Below the pieces are notes generated by a model. That model was not told the origin of the DNA, ran no database searches, and was given only the letters and a program-made list of their open reading frames with translations. The position numbers and the translations under genes were made by a program. This document shows, piece by piece, positions 32,813-43,850 of a DNA stretch of 64,000 nucleotides (position 1 is the first letter of the stretch; each line of letters opens with the position of its first letter). This DNA is from Ceratothoa steindachneri (Eukaryota; Arthropoda; Malacostraca; Isopoda; Cymothoidae), in NCBI GenBank assembly GCA_963969495.1, contig OZ018331.1:151277264-151341263 (forward strand). The letters run 5' to 3'.

Positions 32813-33814
32813 TCATTTCCTGAAATGCAGGCCACCGCGCCCACCCCAAGCACCACCGAGGTGGGCTCTCAGGCGCAGTTGCCCTGAAAATGATATTTGA
32901 GTGGGAAAGTGATCACTACCATGGAGGTCATCGACCACTCCCCAATCAAAATCAGGCTGTGCATCCGAAGAGCACAAAGATAGGTCAAGGCAAGAAAATG
33001 AAGCGGTTCTCGGACAATGATGCGTAAACTCATCCACGTTTAGGACACCTATCTCAAGCTCTTTGATCAGATCGGCAAGGACTTGTCCCCTGGGATTTAT
33101 GGAGTAATCTCCCCAGAGAGGATGCCTGCTGTTCAGATCTCCAAGCAAGAGATAGGGCCTCGGCAACCGTGCCACGACGCGGCGGAAGTCCCCCGCGTCC
33201 AAGTCAGTTGACGGTGGAATGTACGCAGAAATGATAGTATACCTCCTATCCAGGTGCAGCTGCACAGCCACTGCCTGAAAGGAGGTATCTAAAGAGAAAG
33301 GAAGAACGGAGACATCATGCCGGGTGTAAACCGCGCATCCCCCAGCCCGGCCATCCCGCGGTGGTGGGGTCGCAAGACCCTTATACCCAGGGAGGGCAGG
33401 CAGCGGGCACGCGCCTAGCATGGTCTCCTGCAAAAAGATAGCCAACGGGGAACGGGACGAGACGAGCCTCCGGAGCTCCTCCCAGTTGGCCCGGAGTCAA
33501 CGGCAATTCCATTGAAGGAATATGCCCTCCAGGCCTAGCTCGGAGGAGACGCGGGGGACCTCCTCGAACTGAAGACCCTCACGGGAATGGCCGTACGCTT
33601 CCCGGAGGCAGAACCCCGGGCGCTGTTGGCCGGACAAACAGCTCGCCATGCGAGCCTTTTCCTCCCTCCGCATCGAAACCTTAGGCGGGCGTTGCGGCTT
33701 CGGAGGCGGGGGGGCCTTCTTTTCGAGGAACCACCGTCTCCGAGCAACTCGCTCCACCTCGGGGCGTGGGCGAAGGAGCCGAAGCTCCTTTGTTGCTGTC
33801 CTTTCGGGGGACAT
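32813..33814 (-). pseudogene. I-like LINE ORF2: leader and APE-type endonuclease
   Basis: The frame opens MSPERTATKELRLL at 33,814 and reads to LQWNCR, where a single in-frame TGA (33,499-33,497) interrupts it, continuing LRANWEELRRLV. Endonuclease motifs: FLQETMLG (Glu), IISAYIPPS, LLLGDLNSRHPLWG (Asp/Asn), NVDEFTHHCP, SFSCLDLSL and DDLHGSDHFPTQIS (His). The domain nicks target DNA for target-primed reverse transcription. All catalytic residues are visible. Confidence 0.88.
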
Positions 33815-33874
33815 CTTTAGGAACCCCGGAAGATGGCCTAGCGACGATCTTCAGGGGTGTTGCCTCCTGTGAGT

Positions 33875-35264
33875 CTAACACTCGGTGGGGGCGCGTGGCC
33901 GTTTCGCATTAGGGGAAACTGTCATGCTGGGAGAAGACGGGGGAGCCCTGGTTTTAGCCGGGGCTGGGTGTGAACCCCTTTTTGCCACCAGCTTTACCAG
34001 GGGAGCGCCCGGGTTGAGTAGAGCCGCAGAAGGGCTCCGAATGGGCGTGGAAACAACCGTGCTCGTTGGCCTGGATGGGTCAGGAGCAGAGGGTGCCTTT
34101 CTAACTACTGAGGCATATGACGTCCCGGGCAGAGCCGGGCGCACCAGGACCAAGTCCTTAGCCTTGAGGAATGAGAGTTGATCCTGGGCCTGAATGGCCA
34201 CGATTTCTTTCTCAAGGGGAGATGCACCACATTGCTTCGAAGAAGCGGGGTGCGGCTCTCCACAATTGACACACTTGGCCACACACTTATCATGTGCGGC
34301 CTTGGAGCAATTTACACAAACTTCGGGTGACCCCAACTTTGCACGTCTACAAGAATGATTTGTATGGCCAAAGCGGTGACAGTAATAGCACTGCCGCGGC
34401 AGTGACACAAATGCCTTCATGCGGTAGCGGTACCAACCGGCACGCACCGACTCAGGAAGCTTGTCACAGTCGAACGTGAAGAAGAGTGTAGGTGTGGGTC
34501 TCGAGGCCCCTCCCTGTTTTCTCATCACACGTTCGACCTTGACCGCCCCATGGTCAGCCAGCTCTAGAGTGATGTCCTCAATGGAGTAGTCAACGAGTTC
34601 CCTCGCATAAACTACTCCTTTCACAAAGTTCATGGTAGAGTGCGGCGTCACAATCACCGGGGTGCCATAAAGTGTCCGAAAAGCACTTATCTTGGCCGCC
34701 TCGGCGGGATTCGCCAGAAAGCTCCCGTCCGAGAAACGGGTTACCTTCGGTTCTCTACCAATTGCACTAGCTAATCCTCTCCTCTGATGGATCATGTTGC
34801 CCTTGGCCAACATGGTGCTATCAGTGGAGCGAATAACGAGGAAGTGCTTGAAGCCAGCAGGCTTGAAAACACCAGGTAACCTCTGAATCATGGGCCTCTA
34901 TGTCATCGAGGCTCCACCCTGTGCACTTTTGGTCTTTGTAATAGTCTGGGGCTCCGCACCCGGGGGGGGGCAGAGGGGCTGGATGTGCTGATCTTGGCTT
35001 GGTTGCTTGCCAAAGTGGCAGCAGACCCATCTGTCCCCGTAGCCCCTGCAAATGGAGAGGAGCCCCGATGGAGGAGCCAGATGGACTGGCCTCAGCCAGG
35101 TCCTTCTCCGAAATGGAAAAGGTCCTGGTTGTCGCAGGCGCACCAGTCAGAGGAGATCCATCCCCTCCTTGTACTGCCTTGGAGCCCTCAGCCATTTGAG
35201 GAGGACCTTGCATAGGGGCGGATTCGGGTTCAGTGCTTGGTGCTGAGCCCGGATTCCCCCCCAT
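33875..35264 (-). pseudogene. I-like LINE ORF1, gag-like with CCHC zinc knuckles
   Basis: The first segment (35,264-34,821) is Pro/Ser-rich and low-complexity. A frameshift near 34,880 joins it to the 338-codon frame 34,891-33,875: KPAGFKHFLVIRS, VTRFSDGSFLANP, then the knuckles CYYCHRFGHTNHSC, VCVNCSKAAHDKC and CVNCGEPHPASSKQC, followed by EKEIVAIQ and a Pro/Ser-rich basic tail. CCHC knuckles bind the element RNA in the ribonucleoprotein. One frameshift is the only major lesion. Confidence 0.85.
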
Positions 35265-36345
35265 GGAAGGCCCTACCGTCTAAGGCTGGGTTTCCTCAAG
35301 GACCATGTCTATCACAGGAGGGGCCTCCAGTTGCCATTTCCTCCCGGACATCACAGGTCCCCTTGGCAGCATCACCAGTCTTTTGTGGGGAGGCACAGGC
35401 CTTGACCCCGTCAAGGTTTAATATTCTTGCCAGCAGGTCTTTTGAGGGAAGCGACTGAAGGGGCCTGGCTTCCCTCTCCCCCTAAGGGGGTTTGCCCTAC
35501 CGAGCCGCTTACATGAGTGGCGGTTGGCAATGGGCTGCCTGCTGGCTTTCTTGGCAGTCCCCTAGGAAAGAAAAGGAGGGACTGCCGCTGGAAATAGGGA
35601 GGTGCCCGAAAGCACCTCCAGAGAAGGGGGTGAGGGGGAGTCCCCTTCACCCGTAGGCGTAGGAGAGGAGTAAGCCTCATCTCCGGTTAAAGAAATATGG
35701 AGGGTCCCCTGCGCAAGCACAGGGGGGGATGGACCTCCATTCTTTCGGTGGAGCTGCCCGAGGGCGGCTAAGTCGATGAGCAAGGGGGAATTAGGGAAAG
35801 ATTTTTTTTAACATCATTGGGCATGGTGACCCTAAATTTTCTGCAGGACACAATAGCTCACCACCTCTCACAGTTGCCTGCACTGCAAGAGGTGCTTACA
35901 GGCCTGGCAGAGCCAGGCGCCGACATTTGGGACCACCCCTCCCGCCTGGTGGCCTGGCAGTCCATCGGCATGGCGGCTCCACCTTGAACACAGTGTAAAA
36001 GGATAGATTGTGAAGAGGAGAGGAAAAGGGATGTGAGGAAGGTATGGGTGGGGATGAAGCAGCTTCTTAAAAAAAAAAACCCATCCCAAACCGGAGCTCA
36101 GGGGGTTAGGGAACATTGTCCCCTCCCCCCTCAGCCCCGATCCGGGACGGTTGGCTTGAGAAGAAGGTCAGCATCTACCCTGTGAAATTAGAGGCTGACC
36201 AGACAAAGTTGTGGTAGAGGTTGTATGAAAGGCGAGGAAACAAGTGTTTTGAAGGAAGGAGAAGAGGCTAAGCTGGGGTCGGATGGGGTGCTGAGTCCCG
36301 TCAGTACGGCGGCCAGGATTGCAAATCGCCGCGACCCTTACGGGG

Positions 36346-36830
36346 TATTTGAATGGGAAAATGGCCACTTCTCATCCAGTCCACCTATGTATCCAACAAA
36401 CACACAGGCATGTCAAAAATGAAGCAGTTCTTAAAGTGATTGGTGAATTCATCCACATTTAGGACACTCATCTCCAGCTCTGCAATAATCCAATACCTAG
36501 GATTGACTGTGAGGCTTGGCCAGGGAAGGTGCCTCATGTTCAAGTCTGTGAGGAGAAAAGCCCTCAGCGACAATGCTATGATGTGGTGGAAGTCTGCCTG
36601 ATCAATGTCACCTGATGGTGAAATAGAGATAACAGAATAAATCCTATCCAGGAACAGCTGCACTGCTAGTGCATGTAGAGTATTTGGAAGCAGACAGAAT
36701 GGAGACATCAAATCGAGTGTACAGTAAGCAACAGCCTGTATTTCCCCAACCAGGAGTGGGGAAGTTAAAAACCCATTTATCCAGGAATGGGCATACAGGA
36801 TGAATCCAACATGGTTTTGAAGGCTAAGAG
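36346..36830 (-). pseudogene. Older I-like LINE endonuclease, upstream half of split copy
   Basis: On minus: LHALAVQLFLDRIYSVIS, FLLTDLNMRHLPWPSL, MSVLNVDEFTNHFKNCFIF. These align with the endonuclease of the newer element (AVAVQLHLDRRYTIISAY, LLLGDLNSRHPLWG, NVDEFTHHCP) at clear protein-level divergence. It continues, after removal of the 6.7 kb insertion and one 12-bp repeat, directly into 29,626-29,260. Confidence 0.85.
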
Positions 36831-36899
36831 ATTTTTAAAGCCAGTTTTGGACGAAAGTTATTCAAAATTCTATCAGCTCAAAACTTGCTTTGAAAATCA

Positions 36900-37895
36900 T
36901 CACAAATTTACCTGTTCCTTAATCTATGTTTTCTTTTGTTCCACCCCTCTCCCATCCTTCTGATCCTTTTCCCATTCACTATATTGGTACTTCTTGTTGG
37001 TATATTAACAAATTGACTAAAAAAATTATCCTCAAAACATATTATAAACTTACAACCTGCTCTATTCCTTCCTATCATATTTTCCCAGTCCACAGAATTT
37101 AAATTAAAGTTACCAAGAATGTATCTACTTCACATCCTTTCCTTATTTCCCTGATCATTAGCTCATCAATACAGTCAGTCTGTCCGGGTGGTCTGTAAAA
37201 GGCTCCCAAGTGTATTATCCTATTTTTACTGACTCCATATCTATCTACAGTGCCTCAACTTCTTCTTGCTTTATAATTATTTAGATTTGAAGAAATGGTA
37301 TTTGTGATATAAATAATCAATCCACCTCCCGTCCTATCTCTCCTTTAACCAATGTACATATCATAACCCTGTAAATCAAATTCATCCACATTGTCATTGA
37401 ATCAAATTTCCCTAATCCACAATCCTATTACATATACAATGTCTATATCTTCATCAATAACAACTAAATAACTCAATCCTTCTTATTTCTAAGAGTACAA
37501 GCATTGATATAGAGACAACTCAGGACTCCTTTCTGTGAGGCATCTCTTTTAGCCTGAATACCTTGACATCTCTTCCCTTTCCCTACCCTACCCTGGCTAG
37601 TTTTGGTACAACTGTGTCCCCTTATATTTTGCAGACCACTATCATTACTTAGTTTCTCCACCTGTAAAGGCCTAATAACACAATCATACTCCTTCGACAA
37701 CATATCCACCCTATCCCTACTCAAAAGCAGTCCATTAATCGCAGGCATTTCTTTCTTTCCATAAAACATATCCACAAATATCACATCTTCCATACATATT
37801 CATTCAGCTCAATTGCACAAGACATCTATTCCAACCCAATATTCATTCTCAGAACCACACCTGTCACAGTACCTTTCATGACTTACTTTTACCTT
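36900..37895 (-). pseudogene. CR1-type LINE, ORF1 end to endonuclease (inverted 5' part)
   Basis: On minus: KGTVTGVVLRMNIGLE, VIFVDMFYGKKEM and NGLLLSRDRVDML (decayed SGNH C-terminus of ORF1), then CLYINACTLRNKKD (endonuclease start), GGGLIIYI, HLGAFYRPPGQTDCIDELMI, and VDWENMIGRNRAGCKFI up to FVNIPTRS near 36,985. Many stops. The adjacent RT part (from 37,943) is on the other strand, so the 5' part is inverted relative to the 3' part. Confidence 0.75.
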
Positions 37896-37942
37896 CTCTT
37901 GCTTTTTTTTATCCTTTTTTCTTCAATTTTCAAATTAACAGT

Positions 37943-38214
37943 TATGTCTTGCTTGACAAATTTGTTGGAATTTTTAGAATATGTCACAAAGTGTCGAACT
38001 GAGGGTGAGAGTATAATTGATTTGAATTTCTGTAAAGCATTTGATAAAGTACCACATAACAGGTTAGCATACAAAGTGAAATCTCATGGTATAGTAGGAT
38101 CACTTCATGCCTGATTAGCTGATTGGCTCAGTGGTAGAAAACAGAGGGTTGTGATAAATGATGTAAATTGGAGTGTCCCAAGGTTCAGTATTAGGCCCAC
38201 TCTTCTTGTCATTG
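37943..38214 (+). pseudogene. CR1-type LINE RT, piece 1
   Basis: It reads SCLTNLLEFLEYVTK, LNFCKAFDKVPHNRLAYKVK (first Asp of 'yLDFsKAFD' changed to N), HGIVGSL and QGSVLGPLLFLS-like after a frameshift. It stops at TTGTCATTG (38,206-38,214), where an I-like LINE is inserted, and resumes at 39,672. Confidence 0.75.
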
Positions 38215-39671
38215 AATGAATGAATAGTGCCGAAAATAAATGCTGCAAAGCCTAAACGGACTAGGCGGCAGCCAAATTCAAGGATAGGTAATTTGCATGA
38301 GTGTTCTCAATAAAAATATAGACATCTGGAGAATATACAAAAATATAGCTATGAAGTTAAGATCAATAGAATGGAAGTACAGGAATTTAAAACCATCAAG
38401 GGGTGTAAAAGGATATAAAAAAAAAACTATTGAGAACTCGACAAAGGATAAAAACATAGACTATAGATGGATCAACAATAGATACAAGAACAGAGAATCT
38501 AAAATCATGAAACAATATATTAAATTTTGGCTAAAAGATTAGATTATTCTAAAAATTTAAAAATTCTATTCACACTAAAAGAGACACGAGTCTCAGACAA
38601 GATGCCCCACAGAACCTGTTGGGGGGTCATCTTCCCAGTAATAAAGGGAAGACCCTCCTCCTAAGATTTCTCAAAACAGGACACTAGATAAAGATGTGAA
38701 GGATGGACAGCTGCACCCTGCACAGGATGCACAAAGGTGGGGGCTGCCCATTCATCAAGTGCCCATGGGTGAAGCGGCAATGGCCTATCCTCAGTTGGCA
38801 CAAAATAACCTCCAGTCTATGTGGTCTCATGGTACGTGCCCATGGGAGGACTGAAGGTTTTATGGAATGGAGCTTGGTGGGAGGAAGCTCATCCTGCATC
38901 TTCTGCCATAAGACAACTACATATTCAGTGATGAGGGGATAGACATCACAAAGTGGGACTGGGGGCTGATGGGGGTGTCACCAATGATGCCACCTCCTTG
39001 GCCGCAGCATCCGCCCTTTCATTACCTGGGATGCCCACATGACTGGGCATCCCAGGAGAAAGATAAAAAAGCCACTGCTGGATCTTGGAAACTAGCAGAT
39101 GGCTAGAACCAAAAGCACTCAGTGCCTCCAGAGAACTAAGGAAGTCAGAGAAAAAAATCATAAGACAGCCAAATGGCATAGGAGCAATAACAAAGAATGG
39201 CAACAAGTTCTGATGTGAAAACAGAAGCTGCACTTGGTAGGTGAACCAATGCTGTCTGAGATGGGAAGACAGCAGCAGCTCCAACTCCCTCCAATGACTT
39301 GGACCCGTCGGTGGGAGGAGTGTTGATCTTACATGGTTCTCAAGGCTACAGGCAAGAACTGATCCTTGGGCCTACCAGTAAGCCCCTTCCATACCACTAC
39401 AGGTGGTATGAGCCATAGGGTCATCTTTGGTATTGAAAACGGAATAACAGAAAACTCCCTTAGATGTCCTGTGTGCTCAGCCATGCACAGAGCAAAGGGG
39501 CGAGCAAGGGATGGAAATCTATCATGAGGACACTGTTAGCAAATTGAACGTGCACTCATATACTGGCAACTGTGGCAATTGCTCAAGTCTAAAAAGATAT
39601 TTGAAATTAGACTTGAGCCTGTGAAAAGGAAGAGGAAGACCCCCCCGTTCTCTGTATAGAGATTCCACTTA
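38215..39671 (-). mobile_element. Old I-like LINE fragment inserted in CR1 RT
   Basis: Flanked by TTGTCATTG (38,206-38,214) and TTGTTATTG (39,672-39,680), a probable 9-bp target duplication. The left end has AATG repeats, as expected for a minus-strand tail. Minus-strand coding remnants: GSKSLEGVGAAAVFPS, AASVFTSELVAIL (RNase H, ~39,290-39,190), GMPSHVGIPGNERADAAAKE (~39,020) and CILCRVQLSILHIF (C-terminal zinc region, ~38,710). The segment 38,290-38,580 is AT-rich with a 10-bp inverted pair GTTCTCAATA/TATTGAGAAC and is not recognised. Confidence 0.72.
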
Positions 39672-39914
39672 TTGTTATTGTATAAAAATTATCTGGATCT
39701 GGGGATAAATGGTAAAATATCAAAATTTGCAGATGACACAAAGCTAGCAACAACAGTAGGGGATGTACAGGCGAGTTTCAAGCTACAGGGTAATTTGGAC
39801 TGGCTAGTTGTAAAATTTTACATTTGGGTAATGAGAACAGAAATCTTGGTTGAAATGGAAGGATGTTGGCTGGAGGCAGTTGGAGAGAAAAGGACTTGGG
39901 TATAATAGTACATA
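39672..39914 (+). pseudogene. CR1-type LINE RT, piece 2
   Basis: It reads LLYKNYLDLGINGKISKFAD then DTKLATTVG (the FADD catalytic block intact) and ASFKLQGNLDWL, ending EKRTW/EKDLGIIV at the TA where a Tc1 element is inserted; the frame resumes at 41,274 with RSMKFSEQYLEARN. Confidence 0.8.
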
Positions 39915-41271
39915 CAGTGCTTGACAAAAGTTTAGGCCAGGTGCGTGTCAGACAAGTTGCAGCATGATAAAAGTGTCATAAAAATATTAATCTTACCCTT
40001 AATACTTTGTTGGGCATCCTTTGAATTTATTGACATCCTTCAGGCATCGTGGCATGGACATAGCAAGATCATGTAGCTTCTGGGTAGGTATAGCATCCCA
40101 ACAAGCCTTAATTTCCTTCTCCAGCTTGGGGAGAGTGCTGACATCCTTCCCTTGTAACCGGTGTTTAACCACCTGCCAAAGGTTCTCATTCAGGTTTAAA
40201 TCTGGACTGTTACCAGGCCAATCCTCAATGAACTTAATCTCAGTCTTTAAGCCAAGTTATAACAGATTTGGCAGTGTGGCATGGGTCACCATCCTGTTGG
40301 AACACACTTGTGCCAGTTAACTCAAAGCACTCCTCCAGATGTTCATTTAGCAGCTCATAATAAATGTACTGGTTAACTTTAATGTTGGCAGGCAACACAA
40401 CAAGCTTCCCCAAGCCCCTGCCTGAGAAACAACCCCCTACCATTAATGAATTGGGGTGTTTCACGGTTCCACAAAGGTAGTGTGGGTCAAGGGGGTCACT
40501 GCCACGCTTCCGATACATATTACCACCCCTCTCCTCAGTCACTATGAATGTTGCTTCATCAGACGAAGCACATCATCCCACTGAAGATATTTCAGAGCAT
40601 AAGCGACCCTACAAGCCTTCTGCACACAGGTGAGAATCAGTTTCTTGATGGGGCGGTGGCTTGTGTAATCAAGCTCATGAACATGTCAACTAACAGTGTG
40701 CACAGACACCTCACTGAACAAACCACTATTATTTTACTTAATTTAACAGGCTGAAATACAAGGACACTTCTCTTAACAATGTTATCAACACGCCAAGAGG
40801 TCTTACGAGGCCTACCAGACTGCTCTTTCTGGGTTGGTTTGGTGTTACACCCTCCCTCCCTCCACCTAGCAACGTAACACCTCACAACATGATCACTTAT
40901 TTTAAGTTGGTTGGCTATTTCCTTAGTTTGCTTACCAGCCTCCTTAAGAGCGATAATCTGGGCAATAGTTTCAGACGATAACTGCCTTGCTTTCCCCATA
41001 ATAAGGCCACAAACACTCCCAAACTACAAAAAACCCAGTCACATAATGGCATCAGTCAGGAGATCACAACAGCACAGTCTTCTCACTACTGCGGCCAAGT
41101 CAACACTGAGCACGTGCTGGCAGGCTGAGCGGGAAACTGAGGAATGTAGTGATGTCATGCAGATGGCCCAAACTTCTGGCTAAATTAAATCACCCTCATC
41201 TATACCATTCCTTTTTAGACATAAGTTTAGTCCACCCCCGCTTACCCAGCCTAAACTTTTGTTGAACACTG
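39915..41271 (-). mobile_element. Tc1-type transposon, complete ends (1,357 bp)
   Basis: Starts CAGTGCTTGACAAAAGTTTA and ends TAAACTTTTGTTGAACACTG, terminal inverted repeats of ~24 bp with 2-3 mismatches, flanked by TA at 39,913-39,914 and 41,272-41,273. Removing it with one TA restores the CR1 reading frame exactly across the site. One transposase gene on minus, now broken. Confidence 0.95.
39999..40999 (-). pseudogene. Tc1 transposase, frameshifted
   Basis: Starts MGKARQLSSETIAQIIALK with the paired-like helix-turn-helix (KEIANQLKISDHVVRCYVAR) and a GRPRKTS hook. Catalytic part: LVVLPANIKVNQYIYYELL, SVFQQDGDPCHTAKSVITWL (second Asp), then after a frameshift at ~40,240 FIEDWPGNSPDLNPNENLW (Glu; DDE type). 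Ends CPTKY then TAA at 39,999. Breaks near 40,640-40,540 and ~40,240; the first Asp region falls in the damaged part. Length (~333 codons) is normal for Tc1. Confidence 0.88.
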
Positions 41272-41273
41272 TA

Positions 41274-41676
41274 GGTCTATGAAATTTTCAGAGCAGTATT
41301 TGGAAGCAAGAAACAAAACAAATAGAACGCTGGGTTTTATTACTAGGAATATCAGTTATAAAAGTAATGAGGTAATCCATAGTTTGTATAATGAAAACAT
41401 GAGGCCACACTTGGAATACATGGTTACCAACTTGGAAGTGGTTCAGAGACACCAACATTAGGGACCTTGAGTACAAGGATAGGTTAAAGGCACTAGATAT
41501 GTTGTCTTTGAAGAGGCGATGTTTAAGAGGAAACATGATACTTTTTTAAAATGTTCTCTGATGTAGATTACTTTGATGTTAATACCTTTTTGTAATGGAA
41601 GAGAGAAAAGGGACAAGGGGACACATGAAAATCAAGAAGCAGAGATGCAGATTAGATATGTGCAAGTACTTCTTTA
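41274..41676 (+). pseudogene. CR1-type LINE RT, piece 3
   Basis: It reads RSMKFSEQYLEARNKTNRTL, ISYKSNEVIHSLY, MRPHLEYM, then degraded LKRRCLRGNM and MKIKKQRCRLDMCKYFFN. The expected continuation (TNRVVDFWN) is missing: at ~41,677 the sequence changes into a hAT-like end. This is the C-terminal thumb region. Confidence 0.78.
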
Positions 41677-42740
41677 ATAGTGGTGTACTAAAGCTTCAGC
41701 ATTTTGGCTTCGTCTGAAGCTAAGGGTGATTTTTGCCGAAACCAAAGCTTTGGCATCTTTTTGGCTGAAGCATGAAGTTGATTTTTGCTTTTTTTTTATC
41801 CTATATTTTATGTTAACTCAAAAATAAAAATATTGGAAAAACCGAATGGGTTAATTTTGGTGAGAGTCACATATTTTAGGTTTTTTTAACTTAACTAGGT
41901 ATATTAAACTTATATAAGCTAACAACCTAGAAACTAACTTCAGCTGTTAGTCTACTTCTTTTCGGAGGGCACATCATGCCATCAATGCTGAAAAGCCTTT
42001 CACTCTGTGCGATGATGGTGTTGCAGACAAATACTTTTTAGCCAAAAGAGACATATTTGGAAATGTATCTTTGTTAGCTACCCACCACTAAGGGATTGGC
42101 CTCCTTTTGAATCAAAGCTAATTCCATATATTTGCTCATTTCAGCATCAATTGCACATCTAATAGTTTGAATTTTCTTATTATCCCTGGAATTTGAACTA
42201 ATCTTTGTATTTCCCATCATCATCTTTTCAAATTCACTCAGAAAAGTGTCAAAGCTAAAGTTGAAGTTATTTTTGGTTTCTCCTTCACTCTTGCTATTAG
42301 CTGATATATCAGATTCTGGCTCATCAATGTTTGAAGACTTATTGTCAATGACACAAATATTGTCTACCATACTTTGTTGCAGAAATTGCTCCACATCACT
42401 TCCATTATATTTTTCTTCAAGAAACGATGTCTTGTAACAAGGATCCAAAAATGTTGAAAGGATGAGGTTTTTATAATTAAAGTAGGAGTTAAATCTATTT
42501 ATCAATGAAGATTTCCATGCAGACAATGTCAAACCAAGTCCCACAAAAGTCTTTTACTTTCAAAGAAACGGCAGTAATTACTATACTAAGACAAAGGAGT
42601 ATGTACAACATTGCTGACAATGATGAGCGCATATGCAATAACATTTTATGCCTTAAAAAGTTCATTTCTTTATTTAAAAGGTTAAAACTTAAAAGTGCAT
42701 TAAATCTCAGTACCTAGAAAATTCAGACTGGAAATTCATA
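41677..42740 (-). pseudogene. hAT-superfamily transposase remnant
   Basis: On minus, 42,544-42,074 reads FNYKNLILSTFLDPCYKTSF (the 'atfLDPRyK..ff' block), acidic spacer, EMSKYMELALIQKEANPL (the 'ei..Yl......NPLvWW' block) and, in shifted frames to ~41,950, AKKYLSA and IAQSERLFSIDGM ('TSa.SERvFS.ag'), the C-terminal dimerisation domain of hAT/ZBED proteins. The left end near 41,680 (TAGTGGTGTACTAAAGCTTC) is a plausible hAT terminus. N-terminal BED finger and right terminus not found. Confidence 0.72.
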
Positions 42741-43185
42741 TGCATTAACTAGTTATTATTTGTTAACTTTTTATTTTAATTAGATAGAATCATTTTTAGA
42801 ATTGGAAAGAGGGATTGTTTTTAATGATTCTGATGCCCCAATTCCCCCCAAATGCCAGATTATTACGTTCCTGATTCCAATTAATCATCCTATCTCTACT
42901 AGATTATTTAAAATAGTGGGGTGTACAACCCCCACAATCAAAGAGAAGGTATAAGGGTCTTTGCCCCCATTTCAATTACGATAACCTAAAAAAAAACACA
43001 TAAAATACACTTTGTCCAAGAAGAAACCATCTCTAAATTAAAAAGACTCATTTTTAAGAACAAATATTTATGAATTATTAAAAAAAATTGAGGGCAGACA
43101 TTTTCTGAAATTTAACCTAACCAGCTAATCAATAACCTATACAAGGGGGGGTTTTCCCTAGTGAAGAACAGCTCCATCAACCTGA
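42741..43185. other. AT-rich, no gene seen
   Basis: No recognisable feature; might include the missing right end of the hAT element. Confidence 0.4.
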
Positions 43186-43850
43186 ACCTAGCAAGGTGTG
43201 TCCTGCCCCCCCCCCAATAAGCAGATTATCTACCTCGTCATGGGGATAGATCTCCACCGCATTGCTGCGTGCCTTACTACGGCCCTAAAGGAGAAAACTG
43301 TGTGCGCCCTCAAGTACGTTGCAGCCCATCCAATCCCAAGAAAGTGTTGGCTCTGCCTGGCAGCTTGCTTAATTTTCTTTCCCCTGTAATACACCTTCCT
43401 TTCATCTGGACACAGCTGTGTTTTGATCAACTACACAAGGACTGTGTGCACCTCTTCGCCACGCTTCCCTGCTTTATTACATGCAAGTGGATAAAGTGGA
43501 AGTTCCCTAAAACCCGGGGCCCATGAGTCACTGTGGACGCTTCTCCCTGGGGAATGGGCCTTGTCACAGGTCCCTTCTACCTGGCTTGGGATTGTCAGGA
43601 TTGGTCTCGCAACATATTCGAACTCTAGTCCATTGCCCTGGTCCTGGCCCTTCTCATCTGACCTAAGGGCCTCCTTCTCTCCAACAACATCCCAGCCCTT
43701 ATCAACACTTTCCGAGGAAAGCTTCCAACCTCTCTTCTCCCCCCTGTCTCCTCCGAATCCCTCAAGGCTCTCACCAGGGCCTTTTGGATCAGCTTCCATC
43801 ACCTTACATACTCGTATAGCAGAAGTAAGAAGAATCCAGTAGATGCCGGC
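43186..43850. other. GC-richer block of unknown nature
   Basis: It stands out against AT-rich flanks and begins after a run of 13 C (43,205-43,217). Plus-strand frames include ALKEKTVCALKYVAAHPI and CWLCLAACLIFF, and a Ser/Pro-rich stretch at 43,561-43,842. None is recognised. It may be the body of an unrecognised retroelement or an old exon. Confidence 0.3.

Larger units (their letters stand above)
29627..36345 (-). mobile_element. I-like LINE, structurally full-length (6.7 kb)
   Basis: Minus strand, 5' end at 36,345, 3' end at 29,627 with an A-run (T-run at 29,628-29,638 on plus). Flanks TATTTAAATGGG (29,615-29,626) and TATTTGAATGGG (36,346-36,357) differ by one base: a 12-bp target duplication. 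Order: ~1.1 kb 5' UTR, gag-like ORF1, ORF2 with APE endonuclease, RT, RNase H and C-terminal zinc motif, 3' UTR. GC content and CpG are much higher than in neighbouring DNA. Frames are broken in at least four places, so it is not autonomous now. The target is an older copy of a related element. Confidence 0.92.
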
